From Vibrio gazogenes (lineage in GTDB: Bacteria > Pseudomonadota > Gammaproteobacteria > Enterobacterales > Vibrionaceae), in assembly GCF_023920225.1 (NCBI RefSeq), contig NZ_CP092587.1, positions 2,046,001-2,110,000 of the forward strand: a DNA stretch of 64,000 bases. The letters run 5' to 3'. Shown piece after piece: positions 54,197 to 64,000 of the stretch (position 1 is its first letter; every line of letters starts with the position of its first letter). Below the pieces are notes generated by a model that saw only the letters and a list, made by a program, of their open reading frames with translations, was not told where the DNA came from and did not search any database. The position numbers and the translations under genes were made by a program.

Positions 54197-55027
54197 ATGA
54201 TGAAACATATCACAATCATTGGTGCCGGCTGGCTTGGTTTACCACTGACACATCATTTATCTGATTCTTGCCGTGTTTTCGCCAGTAAAACCACACCGGC
54301 CGGAGCCGATGCCCTGAAACTTGAGGGCATTCGCAGTTTCTGCTTTCATTTCGAACAGTCCGAAAGCCCCTTATCCGACAAACTGATCGCACAGCAGGCT
54401 GAAGTCGTGATTGGCTGCTTTCCGCCTGGATTCAGACAGAATAAACAGGATGAATACGCGCATTATTGGAGCTGTCTGGTCGAACAGTGCAAAATCGCAC
54501 AAGTGAAAAAATTAATCATGATCAGTACGACCGGTGTTTATCCCAACCATCCCGGAGTGATGACAGAACAAGATGCAAACCTGACCCTCGCGCAAGATAA
54601 TGCTGATTTCAGTACATCAGCCCGAGTCTTACTTACGGCAGAGCAGCATGTGATCGATAGTGGGCTCGACTATGCAATCCTGCGCTTTAGCGGATTAATC
54701 GGTCCCAAACGCCATCCGGCTCGATTTGTCCCTAAACTCAAACAAGTCAGTTCACGTGCACCCGCCAATATATTGCATCTTGATGATGCCATTGGCAGTG
54801 TTCGTTATATTCTCGAACAAGAACTCTCCGGGATTTTTAATGTCACAACGCCGGAAACCGTCAGCAAAGCAGAATTTTATCAAGCAGCACTAGACACCGT
54901 GTCATCAGAAGCGGCTTTGCCACCGATTGTCGCGCAAGAAGATAAGCAAATCAGCGGTGATAAACTTTGCCGTTGCGGCTATTCATTCCATTATCAGCAC
55001 ACGCTGGATGCACTCCGTTACCTATAA
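54197..55027 (+). CDS. NAD(P)-binding Rossmann-fold protein (YeeZ-like)
   Basis: This 276-residue protein has an ITIIGAGWLGLPL dinucleotide-binding start, ISTTGVYPNH and LRFSGLIGP, typical of short atypical SDRs annotated YeeZ. No classical YxxxK is obvious. The substrate is unknown. Either of two adjacent ATGs (54197, 54200) may be used. Confidence 0.7.
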   Translation: MMKHITIIGAGWLGLPLTHHLSDSCRVFASKTTPAGADALKLEGIRSFCFHFEQSESPLSDKLIAQQAEVVIGCFPPGFRQNKQDEYAHYWSCLVEQCKIAQVKKLIMISTTGVYPNHPGVMTEQDANLTLAQDNADFSTSARVLLTAEQHVIDSGLDYAILRFSGLIGPKRHPARFVPKLKQVSSRAPANILHLDDAIGSVRYILEQELSGIFNVTTPETVSKAEFYQAALDTVSSEAALPPIVAQEDKQISGDKLCRCGYSFHYQHTLDALRYL

Positions 55028-55047
55028 TCTTTTCAAGAAGGGGCCAA

Positions 55048-55629
55048 TCACAGACGCCCCAATGCCTCTTTATAGTGTTTCCGACAGACGGAGACATAAC
55101 GGTCATTACCACCAATATCAACCTGAGCACCTTCGGCAATCGGTTGTCCTTGAGCATCGACACGTACCACCATATTGGCTTTTTTACCACAATGACAGAT
55201 GGTTTTCAGTTCAACTAACTTATCAGCCCAAGCTAACAGATGCTGACTTCCCGGAAAGAGTTCACCTTTAAAATCAGAACGCAGCCCATAGCAAAGCACT
55301 GGGATACCAAGTCGATCCACGACATCTGTCAACTGATACACCTGCTCTTTCGATAAAAACTGGCATTCGTCGACTAAAATACAGTCGACTTTCATCTGCT
55401 GATGTAATTGATCGACTTCCTCAAACAAATTGGAAGACTCGCGAAAAAGATAAGCCTCTTCCTCCAACCCGATTCGGGAGCTGACTTTACCCACTCCGAA
55501 TCGATTATCAATGGCTGCGGTATAAATCACGGGATTCATGCCTCGCTCCCGGTAGTTAAAAGAAGACTGAAGGAGTGTGGTCGATTTCCCTGCATTCATT
55601 GCAGAGTAATAAAAATACATCTGGGCCAA
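55048..55629 (-). CDS. tdk: Thymidine kinase
   Basis: This 193-residue enzyme phosphorylates thymidine in salvage. It has the P-loop SAMNAGKST (about 8-16), the LVDECQFL catalytic Glu region (about 85-92), the zinc-binding CHCGKKA pair and the C-terminal CRKHY. It converges with the NAD-binding gene. Confidence 0.94.
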   Translation of the reverse strand: MAQMYFYYSAMNAGKSTTLLQSSFNYRERGMNPVIYTAAIDNRFGVGKVSSRIGLEEEAYLFRESSNLFEEVDQLHQQMKVDCILVDECQFLSKEQVYQLTDVVDRLGIPVLCYGLRSDFKGELFPGSQHLLAWADKLVELKTICHCGKKANMVVRVDAQGQPIAEGAQVDIGGNDRYVSVCRKHYKEALGRL

Positions 55630-55717
55630 AGTATTTTCCTGTGTTCATTACCAGACAATTCAAATATGCATAAAAATACCTATGCAAATCGTTTCTTTTC
55701 TTAGCGCCGAATACGAA

Positions 55718-55741
55718 AAAGGTGGCAATAAGCCACCTTTG
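55718..55741. terminator. Terminator between aspS and tdk
   Basis: AAAGGTGGC-AATA-GCCACCTTT is followed by GTT on the plus strand and by a TTTTTCG run on the minus strand. It ends aspS. Confidence 0.75.
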
Positions 55742-55759
55742 TTACATCATGCCGCTGAA

Positions 55760-57532
55760 TCAAACATTTTCCGCTTTAGCGCGTACAGCAATCGCCAGCT
55801 CTTCAAGTGCCGCAGGGTTTGCTTCACTTGGTGCTTCAGTCATCGGGCAAGCTGCCGCGGTGGTCTTCGGAAATGCAATCACATCACGAATATTCTCGGT
55901 ACCACAAAGCAACATGACCAGACGGTCAAAACCAAAGGCTAAACCTGCATGAGGCGGTGTACCGAATTTTAGTGCATCCAACAGGAAGCCGAACTTCCGG
56001 CGCTGCTCATCTTCTTCGATCCCTAGAATATCAAACACAGCGGTCTGCATTGCAGAGTCATGAATACGCACCGAGCCACCACCGACTTCATAGCCATTCA
56101 AGACCATGTCATAGGCATTTGAGTTTACATTGGCCGGATTGGCTTTCAGCTCATCAGCCGTGACACCTAATGGTGAAGTGAACGGATGGTGCATCGCATG
56201 AAGTTGCCCTTCATCGTCTTCTTCAAACATTGGGAAATCAACCACCCATAACGGTGCCCAGGCAGACTCATCTGTCAGTGATAAATCTGTACCCAGTTTT
56301 AATCGCAATGCACCCAATGCTTCTGATACAACATTAACTTTATCGGCACCAAAGAGAATGATATCGCCGCTTTGAGCCTGCGTACGTTCCAGAATCGATT
56401 CAATCACGGATTCAGACAAGAATTTAGCCACAGGAGACTGAATGCCTTCCATGCCGGCTGCGCGATCATTGACTTTCAGCCATGCCAACCCTTTCGCACC
56501 GTAGATCGAGACGAATTCACCGTACCCATCAATCTGTTTACGCGTCAAGCTTGCGCCACCCGGTACACGAATCACGGCAACCCGACCTTTAGCATCATTC
56601 GCAGGACCGGAAAAGACTTTAAACTCAACCTCTTTGACTAAATCGGCGATATCGACCAATTCCAGCGGGTTACGCAAATCAGGCTTATCGCTACCGAAAC
56701 GACGCATCGCTTCACTATATGGCATCACTGGGAATGTGCCCAAATCGACATCCAGCAGTTCCTGCCACATTTCCCGGATCATTTTTTCGGTCACTACACG
56801 GACTTCGTCAGCGGTCATAAATGATGTTTCAATATCGATCTGAGTGAACTCAGGCTGACGATCGGCTCGTAAGTCTTCATCGCGGAAACACTTCACAATC
56901 TGATAGTAGCGGTCAAACCCTGACATCATCAGCAATTGTTTAAACAACTGTGGTGACTGAGGCAACGCATAAAATTTACCTTTATGAACCCGGCTCGGCA
57001 CAAGATAGTCGCGCGCCCCTTCCGGGGTGGCTTTCGTCAAGACCGGTGTTTCGATATCGAGAAATCCCTGCCCATCGAGGAAGCGGCGCACAAAGCTGGA
57101 AGCCCGCGCACGCAATTTGATGCGATCACTCATTTCCGGACGGCGTAAGTCCAGATAACGATATTTCAAACGCTGTTCTTCAGAGTTTTTCTGATTAGAG
57201 TCCAATGGCAATACATCAGATCGGTTGATAATTTCCAGCTGAGTGGCAAGAATTTCGACTTCTCCGGTTGCCATATCGCGATTAACCTGAGAGTCCGGAC
57301 GTGCTCTGACTTCACCGATCAAACGAATACAAAACTCACTACGCAGTTGGTTCGCAACCTCAAAGACATCTGCCATATCAGGGTCAACAACAACCTGAAC
57401 CAGCCCTTCACGATCTCGCATATCAATAAAGATCAGTCCGCCCAGATCCCGACGACGATTCACCCAACCACAAAGTTCTACATTCTGCCCGACAAGGGAC
57501 TTGTTTAGGTGACCACAATAATGGCTACGCAT
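55760..57532 (-). CDS. aspS: Aspartyl-tRNA synthetase
   Basis: This 590-residue class IIb enzyme (E. coli 590) has an N-terminal OB anticodon domain ([20 protein letters not shown]), a [20 protein letters not shown] block, motif 2 [18 protein letters not shown], the bacterial GAD insert and motif 3 [16 protein letters not shown] 57532 (MRSHYCG) is chosen by family; the frame extends 26 codons upstream. Confidence 0.96.
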   Translation of the reverse strand: MRSHYCGHLNKSLVGQNVELCGWVNRRRDLGGLIFIDMRDREGLVQVVVDPDMADVFEVANQLRSEFCIRLIGEVRARPDSQVNRDMATGEVEILATQLEIINRSDVLPLDSNQKNSEEQRLKYRYLDLRRPEMSDRIKLRARASSFVRRFLDGQGFLDIETPVLTKATPEGARDYLVPSRVHKGKFYALPQSPQLFKQLLMMSGFDRYYQIVKCFRDEDLRADRQPEFTQIDIETSFMTADEVRVVTEKMIREMWQELLDVDLGTFPVMPYSEAMRRFGSDKPDLRNPLELVDIADLVKEVEFKVFSGPANDAKGRVAVIRVPGGASLTRKQIDGYGEFVSIYGAKGLAWLKVNDRAAGMEGIQSPVAKFLSESVIESILERTQAQSGDIILFGADKVNVVSEALGALRLKLGTDLSLTDESAWAPLWVVDFPMFEEDDEGQLHAMHHPFTSPLGVTADELKANPANVNSNAYDMVLNGYEVGGGSVRIHDSAMQTAVFDILGIEEDEQRRKFGFLLDALKFGTPPHAGLAFGFDRLVMLLCGTENIRDVIAFPKTTAAACPMTEAPSEANPAALEELAIAVRAKAENV

Positions 57533-57900
57533 AATGAGTTTCCCAATTTCCAATAACTGATTCAAATCTTCACTGCCCGCTTGTATATCCAGACCAGCGG
57601 ACAACAACAAAATATCCTAAATAACCGTGCGACTGTTCAACCAAACTATTCAACCAAGCTATTCAACCAAGTAATTCCGACATACAATGCCGAATCAATA
57701 TTTGATAATAACGTTGCATTGGATCTCGCAGTATTTGATGACTTGGTAAACCTTGAAGATCATCGCTGCACCCATGACTCAGTCGCAATCGTCACCGTGT
57801 ACGTGTATAACGGTGTAAAGAAATAGGCGCTGATTATAGCGCTAAAAGACCGGCTTCTTCAAAACGATATCGCGCATTTGACACAATTTAAATTGAAAAA
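57533..57900. other. Divergent gap between aspS and DUF72 gene, with 13-bp repeats
   Basis: The region holds three tandem 13-bp units (g/attcaaccaa then act, gct, gta) at 57635-57673. It must contain the aspS and DUF72-gene promoters, which I could not place with confidence. No gene is supported. Confidence 0.45.
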
Positions 57901-58770
57901 ATGACAAACACACTTCCTATTCGACTCGGACTCACGCTCTGGTCACACCCACAATGGCAGCAAACCCTGTATGGGCGAGGAACGGCCGTTTCCGAGAGAC
58001 TCGAAAAATATGCTCAAGTTTTTCACACTGTCGAAGGGAATACAACATTCTATGCATCCCCTTCACCGACCACTGTTGCCAATTGGAAAGCAGCAACCGG
58101 ACCAGACTTCAGGTTTACCTTTAAATTACCGAAACAAATTACACATGAATTGATGTTGAGTGGCTGTGAAGATTTACTGAACCATTTCATGCAGTTGATG
58201 GCGCCTCTTCACGAACGGGTTGGTCTATGGACGATTCAGCTCCCTGCAGCTTTCAGTCCGGCCCATTTTCCTGCATTGCAACGTTTCTGTCGTTACTTCC
58301 CGGCTGATTATCCTCTGGGCGTCGAAGTCCGTCATCCGGCATTTTTTCACAAAGGCCCCGAAGAAAAACAGTTTAATCAATGGCTGGTCGAAACTCAGAC
58401 GGATCGAATTATCATGGATAGTCGCCCCGTGTTTTCAGCAACACCGGACAACGATGTGATCATCGATGCACAAAAGAAAAAACCTCGGGTTCCCGTCCAT
58501 GCCATTGCAACGGCGAATCGTCCGATGATTCGTTTTATCGGCCACCCGGAGATTGCGGAAAATGATGCTTTTTTCTCGGCGTGGATCCAAAAACTCCCGA
58601 CATGGGTCGCACAAGGTAAACAGCCCTACCTGATGATTCATACGCCGGACAACCAATTGGCTCCTGAACTGTCGCTGCGCCTTTATCAGCAGTTGCAACA
58701 GCATATCGCACTCCCTGAGCTCCCCTCTTTTCCCGGAGCGGATACCGATAACCAGATCAGCATGTTCTAA
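57901..58770 (+). CDS. DUF72 (YecE-like) protein
   Basis: This 289-residue TIM-barrel-like protein of the DUF72 family has GLTLWSHPQW at the N-terminus, VFHTVEGNTTFYASPS and the GVEVRHPAFF block typical of the family. The function is not established. It is often next to aspS/cmoAB in gammaproteobacteria, as here. Confidence 0.88.
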   Translation: MTNTLPIRLGLTLWSHPQWQQTLYGRGTAVSERLEKYAQVFHTVEGNTTFYASPSPTTVANWKAATGPDFRFTFKLPKQITHELMLSGCEDLLNHFMQLMAPLHERVGLWTIQLPAAFSPAHFPALQRFCRYFPADYPLGVEVRHPAFFHKGPEEKQFNQWLVETQTDRIIMDSRPVFSATPDNDVIIDAQKKKPRVPVHAIATANRPMIRFIGHPEIAENDAFFSAWIQKLPTWVAQGKQPYLMIHTPDNQLAPELSLRLYQQLQQHIALPELPSFPGADTDNQISMF

Positions 58771-58827
58771 CCCGCTCATGATGACAATCACTCGGTTATT
58801 GCATAAAATACGCCCCTTTTCTTGGTT

Positions 58828-58848
58828 CCGCCCCCGATGGGCGGTTTG
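58828..58848 (+). terminator. Hairpin downstream of DUF72 gene
   Basis: CCGCCC and GGGCGG flank a five-base loop followed by TTTGT, 60 bases after the stop and ahead of cmoA. The T-run is short, so termination may be partial. Confidence 0.45.
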
Positions 58849-58854
58849 TCATAG

Positions 58855-59601
<747 letters not shown>

Positions 59602-59718
59602 TATTTGCCGCTCAAATAGAGTAGGCAACCATGGTTTACTCTACGTCAGGCGGGACACTCCCTTTCTCTGCTGAGAATATTTCCAGTTTTATTTTTCGTT
59701 CGCAGGATACTCGATTCA

Positions 59719-60690
59719 ATGTTTAATTTTGCTAATTTTTATCAGCTCATCGCGCAAGATCAACGCCTCCAGCCATGGCTGAATGTTTTACCTCAGCAAC
59801 TGACGGATTGGCAAAACGATTCACACGGAGATTTTGAGCGCTGGCTCCGATCATTGAATAAGCTCCCGACTTTCACCCCTGATCAGGTTGAGCTGAAAAC
59901 TGAGGTTGCCATCCGGAATCAGACGCCCTTGCCAGCCGGAGAACAGAAGAAGCTGGAAAGCCTGCTGAAAACATTCCATCCATGGCGAAAAGGGCCTTAT
60001 CACATTCATGGTATCCATATTGATACAGAGTGGCGTTCAGATTGGAAATGGGAGCGTGTTTTGCCGCATATTTCTTCGCTGAAAAACCGAAATGTGCTCG
60101 ATGTCGGCTGTGGTAATGGCTACCATATGTGGCGGATGTTGGGAGAAGGTGCCCGTTTGTGTATTGGTGTCGACCCATCTCACTTGTTTCTGATTCAATT
60201 TGAAGCAATACGACGGTTAATGGGCAATGACCAGAGGGCCCATCTATTACCATTAGGTATCGAAGCGCTTCCCAAACTAGAAGCATTTGATACGGTATTT
60301 AGTATGGGGGTGCTGTACCACCGTCGTTCACCGTTGGACCATTTATTACAGTTGAGAGATCAACTGGTTGCGGGTGGAGAATTAATACTGGAAACGCTGG
60401 TTATCGAAGGGGATGAAAGCGCGGTGTTAGTTCCGACGGATCGCTACGCGCAAATGCGAAATGTGTACTTCTTTCCTTCGGCACTGGCGTTAAAAGCGTG
60501 GTTGGAGAAATGTGGATTTATTGATGTCGTCATTGCCGATGAAAACGAAACATCAACAGAAGAACAACGCACAACCACATGGATGACACATAACTCATTA
60601 CCTGACTATCTGGACCCGGCGGATCCGAAGAAAACAATTGAAGGCTATCCAGCACCGAGAAGAGCGATTCTGATTGCCCGTAAACCATAA
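59719..60690 (+). CDS. cmoB: tRNA U34 carboxymethyltransferase
   Basis: This 323-residue enzyme transfers the carboxymethyl group from carboxy-SAM to 5-hydroxyuridine at tRNA position 34. It has family blocks [31 protein letters not shown] and [14 protein letters not shown]. It follows cmoA by 117 bp without an obvious gene between. Confidence 0.95.
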   Translation: MFNFANFYQLIAQDQRLQPWLNVLPQQLTDWQNDSHGDFERWLRSLNKLPTFTPDQVELKTEVAIRNQTPLPAGEQKKLESLLKTFHPWRKGPYHIHGIHIDTEWRSDWKWERVLPHISSLKNRNVLDVGCGNGYHMWRMLGEGARLCIGVDPSHLFLIQFEAIRRLMGNDQRAHLLPLGIEALPKLEAFDTVFSMGVLYHRRSPLDHLLQLRDQLVAGGELILETLVIEGDESAVLVPTDRYAQMRNVYFFPSALALKAWLEKCGFIDVVIADENETSTEEQRTTTWMTHNSLPDYLDPADPKKTIEGYPAPRRAILIARKP

Positions 60691-60796
60691 TTGACATACA
60701 TCTAACGCGCAATATAAAAATTCAGAGTACGCTAGGCCGTGGAAATCACTACTGAATGCTTTTATCAATCATAACAACTCAAGAATTAGGTTACTC

Positions 60797-61591
60797 ATGT
60801 TTAAACGACTTGCACTTGTGGCCGCAATATCCACACTAGCGGGATGCGTCACAACAGAGGAAAGAAGCTTGCATCAGCAGACAATCGCAGCAATTCATGG
60901 TTCAGAAAGCAATATTAACCAACGCCTGACCAATCTAGAATTGCAGTCCAGTAATCAAGTCGATTACATCGATAGCCTGGAAAATGAAGTTTCTTCTTTA
61001 AAACAGCAAATACATAAACTCAATCAGAAGCACTATCAGCATTCATCACCACAGGAAATTAGCCCGACTCAATCACTGCAACATCTCGCTTCGTCTGATC
61101 CTGTACCTGCAAATAAGGTCGTCCTTGGTCAGGTTGAGCGGATCAGTATCGAATCGATCAAACAAACATTCGATGCCCGGGTCGATACGGGCGCTGCAAC
61201 GTCTTCTCTGGACGCAACAGATATTGAAGAGTTTGAAAGAAATGGGAAAAACTGGGTTAGATTTCATTTATCTGGCCGGACACAGGATACGGACAAAGCA
61301 GCAGATAAGAAAAATGCTGACAATAAAGCCGCCAAGAAAGAAGCGAAGGACAACTGGATCGAAGCTCCCGTATTACGTTATGTCAAAATTCGACAAGCCT
61401 CGACATCGGAAACCGAGCGACGAGCCGTTGTTGAATTATGGATAAATGTCGGAAAGATTCGTGAACGGACAGAATTTACCCTTGCCGATCGCTCCCATAT
61501 GTCACACCCGATTCTATTGGGACGTGAATTCCTTCGCGATATTGCGCTGGTGGATGTGAGTAAAAAGTACATTCAATCCACAGCCAAATAA
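60797..61591 (+). CDS. Lipoprotein of the ATP-dependent zinc protease-like (RimB/pepsin-fold) family
   Basis: This 264-residue protein has a lipoprotein signal (lipobox LAGC at about 14-17), then a coiled-coil stretch (30-80). A C-terminal domain follows with the family DARVDTGAATSSLDA motif (about 127-141, a retropepsin-like DTGA) and HPILLGREFL near the end. A Lys/Ala-rich insertion (about 170-190) interrupts the domain. It is probably a periplasmic aspartyl-type peptidase despite the historic name. It is first of a three-gene set. Confidence 0.78.
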   Translation: MFKRLALVAAISTLAGCVTTEERSLHQQTIAAIHGSESNINQRLTNLELQSSNQVDYIDSLENEVSSLKQQIHKLNQKHYQHSSPQEISPTQSLQHLASSDPVPANKVVLGQVERISIESIKQTFDARVDTGAATSSLDATDIEEFERNGKNWVRFHLSGRTQDTDKAADKKNADNKAAKKEAKDNWIEAPVLRYVKIRQASTSETERRAVVELWINVGKIRERTEFTLADRSHMSHPILLGREFLRDIALVDVSKKYIQSTAK

Positions 61592-61611
61592 TTATCTGGT
61601 GAGTATTGACC

Positions 61612-63123
61612 ATGACCTCCCGAATTCCATTTTATATTTCAATCATCCTGCTGGTTGCGATCGGCATTTATTTAAGCATTTTTCGCCATCAAGTTTATGG
61701 TGTTCCCTGGACGCCCGGTGAAACCAGACAAGTCTGGGAAATTGAAGCACGTATTCAATTTAATGCGCAGGGCAAAGAAGCGAAGGTTTCCCTCGCTGCA
61801 CCATACACACAAGATGGATTCACACTGATCAGTGAATCCGCATCTTCGCCGGGGTATGGGGTTTCTTACCTTGAATCGACCCCAGGAAGTCGCCGGGCCG
61901 AATGGTCGATTCGTCAGGCCAGTGGCCCACAGACCATCTATTATAAAACACAGTTCCTTGTTGACCCAGAGGCCAAAACACGTCCTAAACCGCCACATGG
62001 ACCGGTCGATCCCCCGACGTTTGACAGTCCCGAAGAAGCAGCGGCTGTCTCCCTGATTACACTGGCAAATGAACGCTCGGCCGATGACATTTCGTTTACC
62101 AGAGAGCTCATCAAAGCCCTGAATGACGAGGAAAGTCAGAACGCGCAACTTCTGCTAAATCAAATGACCAAATATAAAGCAACGCAGAAGATGCTTTCAT
62201 ATTCAGGGATTCCCAATAAGATTGTCGGTGTCCTGCAACTGGAAGATGGCCGTCGTCGTCAGAGTATAGAGCCGATGAATGAAGTCTGGGACGGGGAACG
62301 TTGGATCGTCTTTAATCCGGACACAGGCAAACAGGCAAACCATCCGAACTTGTTGGTATGGGATGAATCCAATGTCTCTTTGCTTGATGTGATCGGCGGA
62401 AAAAACAGCCGGGTACAATTCAGCATGATTTCCCGCGAGGTTTCACCGCAGGAAGCGACCAACAGTAAAGTCAATGCAGATGGATTGCTTAATCTATCGA
62501 TTCATAGCCTACCGTTAGAAGAACAAGCGATGTTTAAAACCATCATGTTAATTCCTATCGGTGCCCTGATTGTGGTATTTCTTCGCGTCATTATCGGACT
62601 CAAGACCTCCGGGACTTTTATGCCGGTTCTTATCGCTGTGGCATTTGTTCAGACGCAATTGCTCACAGGTATTATCGGTTTTCTATTGATTGTGGGTACG
62701 GGGCTATTTATCCGCAGTTACCTGTCCAAACTGAACCTGTTACTTGTCGCCCGAATATCGGCCGTCATCATCGCTGTGATTCTGATGATCTCGCTCTTTA
62801 CAGTCCTCTCTTTCCGGCTGGGGATTACCGAAGGACTCACGATTACATTCTTCCCGATGATTATTCTTTCATGGACCATTGAACGGATGTCGATTCTCTG
62901 GGAAGAAGATGGTGCCAAAGAAGTCTTCCTGCAAGGCGGAGGGTCGCTGTTTACAGCCATTCTTGTTTATCTGGGAATGACAAATCCATATGTTCAGCAT
63001 CTCACATTTAATTTTATCGGATTACAGTTGATTGTGTTGGCGCTCATTCTGTTACTGGGAACTTATACCGGCTATCGTGTCAGCGAGTTAAAGCGCTTTA
63101 AACCTCTGGTAGATGAACTATGA
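61612..63123 (+). CDS. Inactive transglutaminase-fold protein with seven-transmembrane domain
   Basis: This 503-residue protein has an N-terminal membrane helix, then a periplasmic region (about 30-150) and a transglutaminase-like domain (about 150-300). The C-terminal half has about seven hydrophobic segments (from about 320) with VFLRVIIGLKTSGTFMPVLIA. I prefer ATG 61612 with TGGTGAG upstream; TTG 61606 is possible. Families of this make-up are paired with RimK-like ligases; the next gene overlaps its stop by four bases. Confidence 0.8.
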   Translation: MTSRIPFYISIILLVAIGIYLSIFRHQVYGVPWTPGETRQVWEIEARIQFNAQGKEAKVSLAAPYTQDGFTLISESASSPGYGVSYLESTPGSRRAEWSIRQASGPQTIYYKTQFLVDPEAKTRPKPPHGPVDPPTFDSPEEAAAVSLITLANERSADDISFTRELIKALNDEESQNAQLLLNQMTKYKATQKMLSYSGIPNKIVGVLQLEDGRRRQSIEPMNEVWDGERWIVFNPDTGKQANHPNLLVWDESNVSLLDVIGGKNSRVQFSMISREVSPQEATNSKVNADGLLNLSIHSLPLEEQAMFKTIMLIPIGALIVVFLRVIIGLKTSGTFMPVLIAVAFVQTQLLTGIIGFLLIVGTGLFIRSYLSKLNLLLVARISAVIIAVILMISLFTVLSFRLGITEGLTITFFPMIILSWTIERMSILWEEDGAKEVFLQGGGSLFTAILVYLGMTNPYVQHLTFNFIGLQLIVLALILLLGTYTGYRVSELKRFKPLVDEL

Positions 63124-64000
63124 TTTTCGAAAAATATACCTCCCCTTTTCGCTTAAGGCATAAGGGGATTCTGGGGATGAACAAGCGTAACCATAGCTAT
63201 ATTGGTCGTTATAATGATCGCTCTAAATATCCTTTAGTTGATGATAAGCTCCGAACCAAGATCATTGCCGAGAAAGCCGGATGTACCGTGCCCCAGCTTA
63301 TCGGTGTGATCCGTAACCAGTCTGAAGTCAAACAAATTCATCGACTGGTTCAGCAATGGCCAAGTTTTGTGATTAAACCTGCCCGCGGTAGTGGCGGAAA
63401 AGGGATTTTGGTCGTCACTTCCCATCAAGATGGTGTTTATGTCAAACCATCCGGTGCAACATTAAGTGCTGAAGATGTGGAAAGACATGTCAGTAATGCG
63501 CTTGCCGGACTCTTTTCCCTCGGGGGGAAAAATGACGTGGCAATCATCGAAAATCTGATTCAGTTTGACGACTGTTTCGACGGCTTCAGTTATGAAGGTG
63601 TACCGGATGTCCGAGTCATTGTGTTCAAAGGCTACCCTGTCATGTGCATGATGCGTCTTTCCACGCGGGCATCGGACGGAAAAGCAAACTTGCATCAGGG
63701 CGCGGTTGGTGTGGGAATTGATATTGCGACCGGTCGCGCGGTACGAGCGGTTCAGTTCGGGCAGCCCGTTACCCATCATCCGGATACAGGGCGAGCATTA
63801 ATTGAATTGGATGTGCCTCACTGGCAACGTCTGCTTGAGCTTGCCGCACGCGCATGGGAAATGACCGGTTTAGGTTATATCGGAACCGATATGGTGCTGG
63901 ATAAAAATAAAGGCCCGATGGTACTGGAGCTCAATGCGCGTCCCGGTCTTGCCATTCAGATCGCAAATGGTGCAGGCTTGCTCCCCAGACTCAGACATAT
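63120..64000 (+). CDS. RimK-like alpha-L-glutamate ligase (3' truncated by window)
   Basis: It starts with ATG overlapping the previous stop (ATGA) and is open to the window end (about 293 codons seen). ATP-grasp motifs are FVIKPARGSGGKGILVV (about 91-107), VPDVRVIVFKGYPVM and MVLELNARPGLAIQIAN. It is predicted to add amino acids (often glutamate) to a carboxyl group of a protein or peptide. With the two upstream genes it forms a conserved ligase-peptidase-membrane set whose target is unknown. Confidence 0.82.
   Translation, partial: MIFEKYTSPFRLRHKGILGMNKRNHSYIGRYNDRSKYPLVDDKLRTKIIAEKAGCTVPQLIGVIRNQSEVKQIHRLVQQWPSFVIKPARGSGGKGILVVTSHQDGVYVKPSGATLSAEDVERHVSNALAGLFSLGGKNDVAIIENLIQFDDCFDGFSYEGVPDVRVIVFKGYPVMCMMRLSTRASDGKANLHQGAVGVGIDIATGRAVRAVQFGQPVTHHPDTGRALIELDVPHWQRLLELAARAWEMTGLGYIGTDMVLDKNKGPMVLELNARPGLAIQIANGAGLLPRLRH

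Noticed and set aside
57581..57826. Short plus-strand frame in the aspS upstream region
   Set aside because: It overlaps the 13-bp repeats, has no ribosome site and no family resemblance; treated as non-coding.

Overview
The window looks like chromosome from a Vibrio-type gammaproteobacterium. Housekeeping genes (pheST/ihfA, aspS, cmoAB, cdd-yohJK, purT with a PurR box, sbcB, cobST, btuCD, astE) and the Cys/Gly/Leu tRNA genes read as ordinary Vibrionaceae core. No species call is possible from sequence reading alone.

Layout. (1) 1-9.8 kb: the 5' part of a giant repetitive LapA-like type I-secreted adhesin (minus strand, running off the left edge), divergent from a TolC/LapE-like outer-membrane channel gene and an OmpA-family lipid/peptidoglycan-anchoring gene. 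(2) 10-15.8 kb: a MazG-like pyrophosphohydrolase, then btuD-btuC, astE, cobS-cobT on the minus strand. (3) 16-37 kb: a P2-type contractile-tail locus with no head, terminase, integrase or recognisable lysis gene, i.e. a probable tailocin (phage-tail-like bacteriocin) or a decayed prophage tail. It is headed by a CI-like repressor and a divergent Q-like antiterminator. (4) 37.3-47.3 kb: sbcB, yohJK-cdd, purT, tpm, ihfA, pheT-pheS. (5) 47.7-53.7 kb: two tRNA pairs (Gly+Leu and Gly+Cys) bracketing a tightly overlapping five-gene operon (KAS III, OleD-like reductase, metallo-beta-lactamase-fold hydrolase, adenylate-forming enzyme, ATP-grasp) that looks like an uncharacterised small-molecule pathway. 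(6) 53.9-64 kb: a small TIGR02647-like gene, an NAD-binding protein, tdk, aspS, a DUF72 gene, cmoA-cmoB, and an ATP-dependent zinc-protease-like / transglutaminase-7TM / RimK-like ligase trio cut by the right edge.

The most unusual part is region 3. Its tail-fibre segment (22.5-30.9 kb) is an array of duplicated cassettes: two adaptor (gpH N-terminus) genes, four different distal fibre genes, their small chaperone-like partners, four copies of a DUF2635 gene or its remains, and several fibre/chaperone/gpI remnants. Two of the distal fibres are near-identical C-type-lectin-fold proteins that differ mainly in their last 50 codons, at first and second codon positions. This is the signature of diversity-generating-retroelement (DGR) target genes, although no reverse transcriptase or template repeat lies in the window. 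Upstream of the tail operon, directly after the Q-like gene, lies a 0.9-kb array of 127-bp tandem repeats, six of which carry an intrinsic terminator pointing into the tail operon. More terminators sit between tail genes and after each fibre cassette. My inference is an antitermination-gated tailocin with several alternative and hypervariable fibres: repressor inactivation releases Q, Q-modified polymerase reads through the terminator array and the internal terminators, and the fibre array sets target range.
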